Source: Nitrospira sp. CR1.1
GTDB lineage: Bacteria > Nitrospirota > Nitrospiria > Nitrospirales > Nitrospiraceae
DNA length: 64,000 nucleotides
Assembly: GCA_014055465.1 (NCBI GenBank)
Contig: WIAF01000005.1
Coordinates: 62,001-126,000 of the forward strand
Direction: 5' to 3'
The notes under the pieces were generated by a model that searched no databases, was not told the origin of the DNA, and saw only the letters and a program-made list of their open reading frames with translations. Position 1 is the stretch's first letter, and the number at the start of each line of letters is the position of its first letter. Shown piece by piece: positions 8,858-16,281 of the stretch. The translations under genes were made by a program, and so were the position numbers.

Positions 8858-10165
8858 TTATACAATCTCAAGATTAGCTTGAAGTGCTCCGGCCGAGCGC
8901 AGGGCCGACAGAATGGCGACCAGATCGCGCGGCGTCACGCCGACGGCATTGAGTGCGCGAACGACCTCTCCCAGCGTCACCGTTTGATCGACCACGATCA
9001 AGCGCGACTCCTGCTCGGCGACCTCGGTTTGGACATCAGGCGTGACCGTCGTTTGGCCTTGGGTGGAGCCGATCAAGGGCGCGGGAGGTTGCGACACGTT
9101 GAGCGTGTTCTTCACGGAAATGGTGAGGTTGCCATGCGAGATCGCGCAGGTGGAGAGGCGGACATGCTCTCCCAGCACCACCGTGCCGGTGCGTTCATTC
9201 ACCACCACCTTAGCTGCCACATCCACACTCACATCCAATCCTTCCATCGTGGCGATGTACTCCACGACCCGCCCCTGGAAGGTCGACGGCAAGGTGGTCT
9301 TGACGAGGCCGGCATTGACCGGGACCGCGGTGCCTTTACCAAACGTCCCGTCAATGGCCTCGGCCGTGCGAATCGCGGTGGTGAAATCAGGATGCCGCAA
9401 GAGGACCGAGACGGTATCCCAGGTATCGATATCGACCACCAATTCTTTTTCGACGATGGCGCCGGCCGGAACCACCCCGGCGGCCTGATGGTTCTTCGTG
9501 ACGGTGGCGCCGCCCGCCCCACCGGTCCCGCCTAAGAACCCGCCGATGGACACCGGCCCTTGGGCCACGGCAAAGACTTGTTGGTTCGGCGCTTTCAGCG
9601 GCGTGAGGAGCAACGTGCCACCTTGAAGGCTCTTGGCGTTCGCCATGGAGGACACGATCGCATCGAGCGTCATGCCCGGTTTGACAAACGGCGGAAGCTT
9701 GGCCGTGACCATGACCGACGCGATGTTTCGCGTGAGCAACTGAATCGGATCAATGACCAGATTGATGCCCATCTTGTTCAACATGGACATCATGGCCTGA
9801 ATCGTGAACTGGCCGCCGATGACCTGGTCGCCCGTACGATCCAGACCGACCACCAGGCCATATCCGATCAATTGGTTTTCCCGTACCCCTTCGATGGTGG
9901 CCACATCCTTCACACGCACGGCGTGGGCCAACGAGGCGCTGAAGAAGGAGATCGTCAGGAAAGCAAGCATGCCCACAGCGGTGCGGCGAAACCAGGGACT
10001 CATCTGCCGGCTGGGCTCTGCCACCGGCGCCGGTTTGGGCGGCGGCGTCCATGGACGAGCCAGGAGTTCAGGATCCATCGAGGGTGTCCGGAGTACCCCG
10101 CTCGACAGCATGAGACGAAAACATTGCATGATCATCGCCCGTTGTTCTTTGCGTGGCCTCGTCAT
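8858..10165 (-). CDS. flgI: Flagellar P-ring protein FlgI with an N-terminal extension
   Basis: The P-ring protein, recognised by RVKDVATIEGVRENQLIGYG at the mature N-terminus, LVVGLDRTGDQ, and a C-terminal LNAVGVTPRDLVAILSAL. The only strong ribosome site (AGGAG) lies 6 bases before the ATG at 10163-10165. That start gives 435 residues with about 54 extra residues, Pro-rich at the end, ahead of a normal signal peptide (starting MSPWFRRTAVGM). The alternative ATG at 10001-10003 gives a conventional 381-residue precursor but has no good ribosome site. The extension overlaps no other gene: flgH stops at 10209. Confidence 0.9.
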   Translation of the reverse strand: MTRPRKEQRAMIMQCFRLMLSSGVLRTPSMDPELLARPWTPPPKPAPVAEPSRQMSPWFRRTAVGMLAFLTISFFSASLAHAVRVKDVATIEGVRENQLIGYGLVVGLDRTGDQVIGGQFTIQAMMSMLNKMGINLVIDPIQLLTRNIASVMVTAKLPPFVKPGMTLDAIVSSMANAKSLQGGTLLLTPLKAPNQQVFAVAQGPVSIGGFLGGTGGAGGATVTKNHQAAGVVPAGAIVEKELVVDIDTWDTVSVLLRHPDFTTAIRTAEAIDGTFGKGTAVPVNAGLVKTTLPSTFQGRVVEYIATMEGLDVSVDVAAKVVVNERTGTVVLGEHVRLSTCAISHGNLTISVKNTLNVSQPPAPLIGSTQGQTTVTPDVQTEVAEQESRLIVVDQTVTLGEVVRALNAVGVTPRDLVAILSALRSAGALQANLEIV

Positions 10166-10208
10166 GGTGACTCCTGTCTCGCTCCTGTTCGCCCTGATCA
10201 TTTCTGCG

Positions 10209-10925
10209 TTAAAAGGGATAGACCCAGTCCAGAATCCTGACGAACCAGCCCGGCCGCTGGACATCGTCCACCACTCCCAGGCCGGAATATTCAATTTTGG
10301 CATCCGCAATGGCGCTCGACTGCACCGTGTTCTTGGTGTTGACGTCGACCCGGCGGACGATGCCGGCGATCGTCATGATCTGCCGCTCCGAATTGACCGT
10401 GACTTCGCGCCGTCCCTCGATCCGCAAATCGCCGTTTGGCAGCACTTCGGTCACAATGGCTGAGATGGTGCCGGTTAGGGTATCTTCGCGGTTCGTGGCG
10501 CCTTTTCCGCCAAACTTGTTCTTCGCGCTGGCGTCGATACCGAATCCTCGCTTGGCTTCTCCGCCGAGCCGGATACCGGGAAGACCGAGATAGCCCATAC
10601 CTGTGCCGCCGAGGCCATTCGACACGGTGGAATCTTTTTCCGCGCTGGTATCGGCGCTCTTCGAGCCCTTGTGTTTTTCCGAGATCAGGATCGTGATGAT
10701 GTCGCCGGCGCGCATGGCGCGCAGGTCTTCATACAGATAGGCCCGCCCGTTTTCTTCCTGCCACAGCGATCCGGTCGTCTTGGGGGGCGGCATTTTCGCC
10801 AGCTCCGCTTTTGTGGGCTTCGCGGCCGACGAACTGGAACAACCGGGCAGGACGCAGAGGGCAAGCCCGAAGAAGAGGAATCCGATCGTCTGAGAACGAG
10901 TGAATGACGGGTTAAAAGGTGACAC
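10209..10925 (-). CDS. flgH: Flagellar L-ring lipoprotein FlgH
   Basis: A 238-residue lipoprotein precursor. The signal peptide ends in lipobox LPGC near residue 29, so it is lipidated and sorted to the outer membrane. The FlgH body shows SLWQEENGRAYLYEDLRAMRAGD, the Gly-rich middle region, and the C-terminal VTEVLPNGDLRIEGRREVTVN strand. FlgH forms the L-ring bushing. The start is GTG and overlaps the end of flgA by 14 bases. Confidence 0.95.
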   Translation of the reverse strand: MSPFNPSFTRSQTIGFLFFGLALCVLPGCSSSSAAKPTKAELAKMPPPKTTGSLWQEENGRAYLYEDLRAMRAGDIITILISEKHKGSKSADTSAEKDSTVSNGLGGTGMGYLGLPGIRLGGEAKRGFGIDASAKNKFGGKGATNREDTLTGTISAIVTEVLPNGDLRIEGRREVTVNSERQIMTIAGIVRRVDVNTKNTVQSSAIADAKIEYSGLGVVDDVQRPGWFVRILDWVYPF

Positions 10926-11718
10926 GGACCACCCCCGGACCTACGACAGTTGCCCTCAGATCCTTGCCGGAATCAACATTGGACACCGTGATGGTTTGGC
11001 CCAGTTCGCCGTGTGACTTGGTGACACCCACGGTCTGAACCGAGAGGCCCCCCTGCCGCGCTTCGATCGTCACCCGATCGCCTTTGCGGACCGCAAACGG
11101 CTTCCGCAAGGAGGTCTGCCGGATCGCGTGTTGAGGAGGCAGCGGACGGATGGCGGCTTTCCCCACGACATCTGCCGGATTCGTGACAAACGGTTGTTTG
11201 AGGTCATACAGCACGAGGCGTTCCGTCGTGACGTCGTCGGCAGCGATCTCCTCATCAACCTTAATCGGACGGACCGGCACCACGACTTCGACGACGGCGG
11301 CGACGTCCGCCGTGGCCTCGACGGTCTTGAGAAACCGCCCATTGACGCTGAGATGAATCTGAAACACTCGGCGACCGAGCGGTTCTTCGGAATGACTCGC
11401 GCTGACTTGCAGGTCCATTGTTCCGGAAGGCACCACGATCGGTTGTTGGGGATCGCCCAGCGCCACCTGGCAATCGACGGCTCGTCCGGCGAGTTCGCGC
11501 TTGACGAAATCGCGGATGACCCCGCGGATCTGTTCCGGATAAATCGTGCGTTTTCCGCGGGTCAACGGGAGGCTGTGAGCACTGTGTACGAGGGCTTCGT
11601 GCACGCGGAATAGGGGCCGGATGGGAGCCCGCTCCCCTGCCGCCGCAGGAAGGATCGCGCTCGCGAACAGGCTGAGGGTCGCCACACAGATAAGGCCGGC
11701 TCGGTTCACGGGTGTCAC
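10912..11718 (-). CDS. flgA: Flagellar P-ring assembly chaperone FlgA
   Basis: A 268-residue secreted protein with signal peptide (about 1-27), a SAF-like domain (VVPVRPIKVDEEIAADDV) and C-terminal IRQTSLRKPFAVRKGDRVTI typical of FlgA. FlgA helps FlgI assemble around the rod in the periplasm. The ORF opens at GTG 11716-11718, but the likely ribosome site AGAGG sits too close to it. The in-frame GTG at 11707-11709 (three codons later) has better spacing and may be the real start. Confidence 0.92.
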   Translation of the reverse strand: MTPVNRAGLICVATLSLFASAILPAAAGERAPIRPLFRVHEALVHSAHSLPLTRGKRTIYPEQIRGVIRDFVKRELAGRAVDCQVALGDPQQPIVVPSGTMDLQVSASHSEEPLGRRVFQIHLSVNGRFLKTVEATADVAAVVEVVVPVRPIKVDEEIAADDVTTERLVLYDLKQPFVTNPADVVGKAAIRPLPPQHAIRQTSLRKPFAVRKGDRVTIEARQGGLSVQTVGVTKSHGELGQTITVSNVDSGKDLRATVVGPGVVRVTF

Positions 11719-11741
11719 CTCTGCTTCAAGGACGGCGCCGA

Positions 11742-12533
11742 TTACCGGCGCAGGTTATTGGCGATCTGCATCATTTCATCGGATGCCTGGATCGTCTTCG
11801 AATTGATTTCGTAACTCCGCTGGGCAATGATCATGTTGACCATCTCTTCCGCCAGATTGACGTTGGAACTTTCCAGAAATCCCTGCTGCAGCGTGCCGAA
11901 ACCGGTCGAAAACCCGCCGGTCCCCTGCTGCGCCGGTCCCGAGGCAAAACTGTCGAGGAACAGATTGCCGCCCATCGCGACCAGTCCGGATGGGTTGTCG
12001 AAGCGCACCAACTGAATCTGCCCCACCTGCGACGCCTGAGTCACGCCGGGGAGCAGCACCGAGACGGTGCCGTCCTGGCCGATGTCGATTTTGAGCGCGC
12101 CGGACGGGATGGTAATGACCGGGGTCAGCTGATCGCCGTCACCGGTGACCAGATTGCCGACGTTGTCGCGCTTGAAGGACCCGTTACGGGTATACATGAT
12201 CGTGCCGTCCGGCCTGGCGACCTGAAAAAATCCTGCGCCGTCGATGGCCAGATCCAGGTCATTGCTCGTCTGACGCATGTTTCCTTGCATCCACTCCTTG
12301 GCCACGGTGATGGGACGGACGCCGCCTCCGACCTGTACGCCCACGGGAAAGACGCCGACGTTCGACGCGTTCGTGCCGGGCAAGCGTTGAATCTGATAGA
12401 GCAGGTCGCCGAATTCCGCCCGGCTGCGCTTGAACGCATTCGTGTTCACGTTCGCCAGATTGTTCGCGATCGTGTCCACGTTGAGTTGCTGGGCCGTCAT
12501 GCCCGTCGCGGCCGTCCACATTGCGCGAATCAT
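11742..12533 (-). CDS. flgG: Flagellar distal rod protein FlgG
   Basis: A 263-residue rod protein with N-terminal signature NLANVNTNAFKRSRAEF, the family segment EWMQGNMRQTSNDLDLAIDGAG in the middle, and C-terminal LAEEMVNMIIAQRSYEINSK followed by SDEMMQIANNLRR. Full length for FlgG, which forms the distal rod through the P- and L-rings. AGGAGG lies directly upstream. It starts 9 bases after flgF. Confidence 0.97.
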   Translation of the reverse strand: MIRAMWTAATGMTAQQLNVDTIANNLANVNTNAFKRSRAEFGDLLYQIQRLPGTNASNVGVFPVGVQVGGGVRPITVAKEWMQGNMRQTSNDLDLAIDGAGFFQVARPDGTIMYTRNGSFKRDNVGNLVTGDGDQLTPVITIPSGALKIDIGQDGTVSVLLPGVTQASQVGQIQLVRFDNPSGLVAMGGNLFLDSFASGPAQQGTGGFSTGFGTLQQGFLESSNVNLAEEMVNMIIAQRSYEINSKTIQASDEMMQIANNLRR

Positions 12534-12542
12534 ACACTCCTC

Positions 12543-13310
12543 CTATTGCACCCGGCCGAGATCCTGGATGGCCGTATCCGTCATATGGTCCAGCGTCTGA
12601 ATGAGCTTTTGCGCCGATTCATAACTCCGCATGCCCTGAATCATCTTCACCATTTCGCTCAACGAATTGACGTTCGATTCTTCGATATGTCCGGACTGGA
12701 GCTGTGGTTTCTTCGAGACGGCCGGCTTCCCGCCGGTAAACAAGCCTTCGGCGTATTTCTGCGGCATCTCGTTCGGAGAAAATTCAACGACCTTGATCGT
12801 ACCGATCGGGTTCCCGTCGACTTGAATCGCGCCTTCGGTGTTGATCTGAATGTTGCCGGGCGGGACCTTGATCTCGCCTTTGGTTCCCATCACAGGATGG
12901 CCGAGGTTTGTCACCAACCGTCGTTGGCCATCGAGTGAGAAAATGCCGTTGCGGGTATACCGCACCCCGTCGGGGGTCTTGACCTCAAAGAATCCATCGG
13001 TCTGGATGGCGACGTCGAGCGGATTGCCGGTAATGCGGATCCGTCCCGGCTCGAAGGTCGTTCGCATGCCGTTCGCTTCAGTAAACACGCGCTCGGTCGG
13101 GCCGGCCGGTCTGGTGGAGATGGTCGTGGTGATGCCGCTGGATGCGGCTCCCATCCCTACCGACCCGCCACGGGCCAAGAGTCCGCGAAACCCCTGTTGG
13201 TCCTGTTTGAATCCGGCCGTATTGACGTTCGCCAAATTGTTGGCGAAGACCTGTAGTTGCTTTTCTTGAGCGACTGCGCCGGAAAGTATGGGATAGATGG
13301 CTCGATTCAT
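12543..13310 (-). CDS. flgF: Flagellar proximal rod protein FlgF
   Basis: A 255-residue rod protein with NLANVNTAGFKQDQ near the N-terminus, DVAIQTDGFFEVKTPDGVRYTR in the middle and the EMVKMIQGMRSYESAQK C-terminal helix. FlgF is a proximal rod subunit. It heads flgF-flgG-flgA-flgH-flgI-flgJ and has a sigma-54-type element 45 bases upstream (13355-13370). The ribosome site is weak. Confidence 0.95.
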   Translation of the reverse strand: MNRAIYPILSGAVAQEKQLQVFANNLANVNTAGFKQDQQGFRGLLARGGSVGMGAASSGITTTISTRPAGPTERVFTEANGMRTTFEPGRIRITGNPLDVAIQTDGFFEVKTPDGVRYTRNGIFSLDGQRRLVTNLGHPVMGTKGEIKVPPGNIQINTEGAIQVDGNPIGTIKVVEFSPNEMPQKYAEGLFTGGKPAVSKKPQLQSGHIEESNVNSLSEMVKMIQGMRSYESAQKLIQTLDHMTDTAIQDLGRVQ

Positions 13311-13354
13311 ATGGTGTCGGTTCCAACCCTTCTGTCTGTGTCACAGGAGGAGTT

Positions 13355-13370
13355 AGCAATCGACATGCCA
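13355..13370 (-). promoter_or_regulatory. Sigma-54 promoter of flgF-flgG-flgA-flgH-flgI-flgJ
   Basis: The minus strand reads TGGCATGTCGATTGCT, an excellent match to the -24/-12 pattern TGGCAC, 5 bases, TTGCW. The start would be about 12 bases past the GC, near 13344, leaving a leader of about 34 bases. Activation by an NtrC-type regulator is expected; the enhancer site was not identified. Confidence 0.75.
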
Positions 13371-13588
13371 TTGCGAAGAGATGCGTGGAGCAATGTGCCC
13401 GCAACGTCCGGCGAAAGAAATCACCTATGATTACCAAGAGATGGCGATACAACTGTTGGTGAATGTTCGCGCGCGCCGGCCGGTGAGGCCGATGAGAGCT
13501 GTCAAAGATGCTGACGGTGGGAAGTCTTTACCGGAGACTGGGAAAGTCCTGCCTACCTCGGCGAGTGTCCGGGATACAGCACGGAGGA
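13371..13588. other. Intergenic region between the GGDEF gene and flgF
   Basis: About 220 bases with no supportable gene. A short GC hairpin (CGGCC 13477-13481 with GGCCG 13487-13491) is present without a T-run. The region could hold the enhancer for the sigma-54 promoter of flgF. Confidence 0.4.
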
Positions 13589-14473
13589 TCAGGCCACAAT
13601 CGTCGAGGTGGGCGCCGCAGAATTCGCGAGCATGTTCTCTGGGCCGGATATCCCCGGGGCGTGGGTCTGCGCTGCCTCCAGGGCACGGGTGGCTGCGTCG
13701 AGCAGGACATTGGGATCAAGAGCGTCGCGGGTGGAGAGACCGACACCGACCCGGCTGGTCAGGAAGACTTCCTGGTGATCGAGGGTAATCGGCAGAGCGA
13801 TAGCCCCCTGCATTTTCCTGGCGAGAACCATCACCTCATCGAGACCCGTCACCTGCTCCAGCAACACCGCAAACGTCCGTTCGGCCACCCTCGCCACTGT
13901 GTCCGTGGTGCGCAAGGCGCTCTTCACGCGAGCCGCCTCGATCCGGTAGATGAGATGGCGGTTCAGTTCGGCCGACATTTCGGCGGCAGGAATGAAATAG
14001 TCCAGCTCGATCATGAGCACCGCCACCTGGCGGCCATGCTGTTGGGCGCGGATCAGGGCCTGATTGAGGAGCGAGCAGAAGAGGCGATTCAACGGTAAAC
14101 CGGTGACCGGATCGTATGTGCTTTTCACGGCATCCTCTGACGCATTCCAGCGCCTCTGCGCGGTGGAGGTGCGGCTGTGCGGCGTCCAGAAGCTCGCCCC
14201 GAAAATCACCAGGGTAAACGCCACTCCAATCGAGATCATCACGGGGTAGGCCGTTAAAGCGGAGACGGTCAGGAGGCCGATGGCCGCCGTCCAGTATAAG
14301 CCGCCGGCCATGAACAGAAGACAGGCCAGCACGCCGAATCGGGCAACGGCATATGACCGGAAGTGGGCCTCATCATCAGACCAGGCCTGCCGGTGGACGG
14401 GCTCCGGTCCGGCGGGAGCAGGCGAATCGTTGGATGCAGGTCGAGGCACGCGCATACGCGGGAAGAACCTCAA
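13589..14473 (-). CDS. Membrane protein with a degenerate GGDEF domain (probable c-di-GMP receptor)
   Basis: A 294-residue protein with two transmembrane helices (about 46-68 and 72-96) and a cytoplasmic GGDEF-like domain (about 118-280). The catalytic GGDEF motif is replaced by A197-E-R-T-F201, so synthesis of c-di-GMP is unlikely. The inhibitory-site motif R188-T-T-D191 sits at the usual spacing, five residues before it, suggesting it can still bind c-di-GMP. The gene stands alone between fliA and flgF and has a candidate sigma-28 promoter (14505-14532) whose -35 overlaps the fliA terminator. A c-di-GMP-sensing role in late flagellar function is inference. Confidence 0.8.
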   Translation of the reverse strand: MRFFPRMRVPRPASNDSPAPAGPEPVHRQAWSDDEAHFRSYAVARFGVLACLLFMAGGLYWTAAIGLLTVSALTAYPVMISIGVAFTLVIFGASFWTPHSRTSTAQRRWNASEDAVKSTYDPVTGLPLNRLFCSLLNQALIRAQQHGRQVAVLMIELDYFIPAAEMSAELNRHLIYRIEAARVKSALRTTDTVARVAERTFAVLLEQVTGLDEVMVLARKMQGAIALPITLDHQEVFLTSRVGVGLSTRDALDPNVLLDAATRALEAAQTHAPGISGPENMLANSAAPTSTIVA

Positions 14474-14504
14474 TGGTTACGCAATAAATATCGGCGTCGA
14501 GAAG

Positions 14505-14532
14505 GTATCGGATGGAGTGGAGGGAAACTAAA
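14505..14532 (-). promoter_or_regulatory. Candidate sigma-28 promoter of the GGDEF-like gene
   Basis: The -35 TTTAGTTT (14525-14532) and -10 TCCGATAC (14505-14512) are 12 bases apart. The -35 is also the T-rich tail of the terminator at 14525-14549. The start would be near 14498, about 25 bases before the ATG. Confidence 0.5.
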
Positions 14533-14549
14533 GGCCGTCTGCCGGCCTT
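14525..14549 (-). terminator. Factor-independent terminator after fliA
   Basis: On the minus strand AAGGCCG (opposite 14543-14549) pairs with CGGCCTT (opposite 14531-14537) around a five-base loop and runs into TTTAGTTT. This is a classical stem plus T-rich tail about 57 bases after the fliA stop. It would end the long fliL-fliA transcript. Confidence 0.65.
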
Positions 14550-14606
14550 CATGGCAGCCGGTGATCGCACTGACAGCAAGGGGGAGAAGCCGATTCGAAC
14601 CTGTCC

Positions 14607-15368
14607 TTAGACATCGACCGGTTCAAGCCGGGCCTTGAGGTGAAGAATGGCTTTCGAATGGATCTGGCAGACCCGCGACTCCGTGACTTTCAGCGCCTGC
14701 CCGATTTCTTTCATGGTCAGCTCCTCGAAATAGTAGAGCGACAGCACCAGGCGCTCCTTCTGAGGCAGGTCCTGGATCGCCGATTCCAAAACATGGCGGG
14801 CCCGCTCGTTGACAAGGACCGAGAGCGGGTCCGGCTGGTTGGAGTCGGTCAACATGCTGATGATCTTGTGTCCATCCGCATCCTGCACCCCGAGATCATC
14901 CAGGCTGATCACGACCGCGCCGCGCGAACGGGTCAGGAAATCATCCAGCTCCTCCGCGGACATTTTGAGTTCTTTGCCGACTTCCTGGTCCGTCGGCGGA
15001 CGACCGAGTCGATGCAGCAGTTCGGAATAGGTTTTTTGGAGCAGGGAGATCCGCTCGTGGACCGAGCGCGGAATCCAGTCCATCGACCGGATTTCATCGA
15101 GCATGGCGCCGCGAATACGAAACTCCGCATAGGTTTTGAATTTCGCCTCGCGGGTCGGGTCGTATTTGTCCATCGCATCCATGAGCCCCATGATACCCAC
15201 GGACATCAGATCTTCCGCATCCATGTAAGCCGGCAGCCGGAAGGCCAGCCGATGAGCCATGGCTTTCACGACATGGGTGAATTCCTGAATGACCCGTTCA
15301 CGCTCCGCTTCCGCAATCACCCGGCGCGAAGCATTGCCGGCCGCAGACATTTTGCGTGCTTCCATCAT
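14607..15368 (-). CDS. fliA: RNA polymerase sigma-28 factor FliA
   Basis: A 253-residue FliA/WhiG-type sigma factor. Region 2 contains YMDAEDLMSVGIMGLMDAMDKYD and FRIRGAMLDEIRSMDWIPRSV, region 3 the LGRPPTDQEVGKEL segment, and region 4 the helix-turn-helix EELTMKEIGQALKVTESRVCQIHS. FliA directs late flagellar transcription and is held by FlgM. It is the last gene of the export-gene operon, 20 bases after flhG. Confidence 0.96.
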   Translation of the reverse strand: MMEARKMSAAGNASRRVIAEAERERVIQEFTHVVKAMAHRLAFRLPAYMDAEDLMSVGIMGLMDAMDKYDPTREAKFKTYAEFRIRGAMLDEIRSMDWIPRSVHERISLLQKTYSELLHRLGRPPTDQEVGKELKMSAEELDDFLTRSRGAVVISLDDLGVQDADGHKIISMLTDSNQPDPLSVLVNERARHVLESAIQDLPQKERLVLSLYYFEELTMKEIGQALKVTESRVCQIHSKAILHLKARLEPVDV

Positions 15369-15387
15369 GCGCGTAGCGTCCTTTCAG

Positions 15388-16254
15388 TCAGTGCGTCCGC
15401 AAGAGTTGTTGCCAGAGGAACTGCACTGTGCCCTTCGGAAGCGCCGGTGGCGTCAGCTGCGCCACCGCTTCAGTCAGCTCTCGAAATGCGCGGCTGGCCG
15501 GCGCGTGAGGAAACAGATCGACGACGGCCCGCTGTTGGGAGACCGCCATCGGCACATAGTCGTCTTGGGGAATGGCGCCCAGGTAATCGAGGGAGATATG
15601 AAGGAACCGGCTGACGGCGACTTCCAGTTTCTGGTAGATGCGGGCCGCATCCCGCGGGGACTTCACCATATTGACGAGGACATGAAAGCGCCGTTCCCGG
15701 TATTGGCGCAACAGCACCTTCATCAAGGCGTAGGCGTCGGTCAGGGAGGTGGGCTCCGGAGACACAACGACCACGATGGATTGGGCGGCGGCGGCAAAAT
15801 ACGTCACGGTTGAAGAAATCCCCGCGCCGGTGTCGATCAACAACACGTCCATGGTGGAGGCCAGGCGTTCCAATTCTTCCTGCAAAATCAGCTGCTGCGC
15901 CTCGGTCAACACGGTCAGTTGTGAAATACCGGTGCTGGCGGGCAGCACGACGATTCCATCAGGCCCGGTCAACGCGATGTCCTCGAGCCGGCAGGTTTTG
16001 GCGAGGACGTGCTCCAGCGTGTATTTGGGCGTCAGGCCGAGGAGAATATCGACATTCCCCAAGCCGAGATCGGCATCCAGCACCAGCACGCGCTTGCCCG
16101 TCCGGGCCAGGGCGATCGCCGTGTTTGCCACCACATTGGTCTTCCCCACCCCGCCTTTTCCGCTGGTGACGGTGATGACCTGCGTGCGAGAGGGACCGGC
16201 GCTGCCGTCAAACGTGTTCAGTTGCGGATCCAAAATGTCTGGTTCGATCGCCAT
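15388..16254 (-). CDS. flhG: Flagellar number regulator FlhG (MinD-like ATPase)
   Basis: A 288-residue ParA/MinD-family ATPase. The deviant Walker A motif SGKGGVGKTN lies about residues 30-39, followed by VLDADLGLGNVDILLGL (Walker A') and LLIDTGAGIS (Walker B). FlhG antagonises FlhF and limits flagellar number; in polar flagellates it also restrains the master regulator. The ATG at 16252-16254 is chosen because GGGGAGA precedes it; an upstream in-frame start at 16281 would touch flhF. Its position after flhF is the standard order. Confidence 0.93.
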   Translation of the reverse strand: MAIEPDILDPQLNTFDGSAGPSRTQVITVTSGKGGVGKTNVVANTAIALARTGKRVLVLDADLGLGNVDILLGLTPKYTLEHVLAKTCRLEDIALTGPDGIVVLPASTGISQLTVLTEAQQLILQEELERLASTMDVLLIDTGAGISSTVTYFAAAAQSIVVVVSPEPTSLTDAYALMKVLLRQYRERRFHVLVNMVKSPRDAARIYQKLEVAVSRFLHISLDYLGAIPQDDYVPMAVSQQRAVVDLFPHAPASRAFRELTEAVAQLTPPALPKGTVQFLWQQLLRTH

Positions 16255-16281
16255 CGTCTCTCCCCTTTGATTCGCTCCCAT

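Noticed and set aside
11712-12938. Plus-strand open frame of 408 codons over flgG and flgF
   Set aside because: Antisense shadow of two certain rod genes. Its protein is rich in Arg and His with no recognisable domain.
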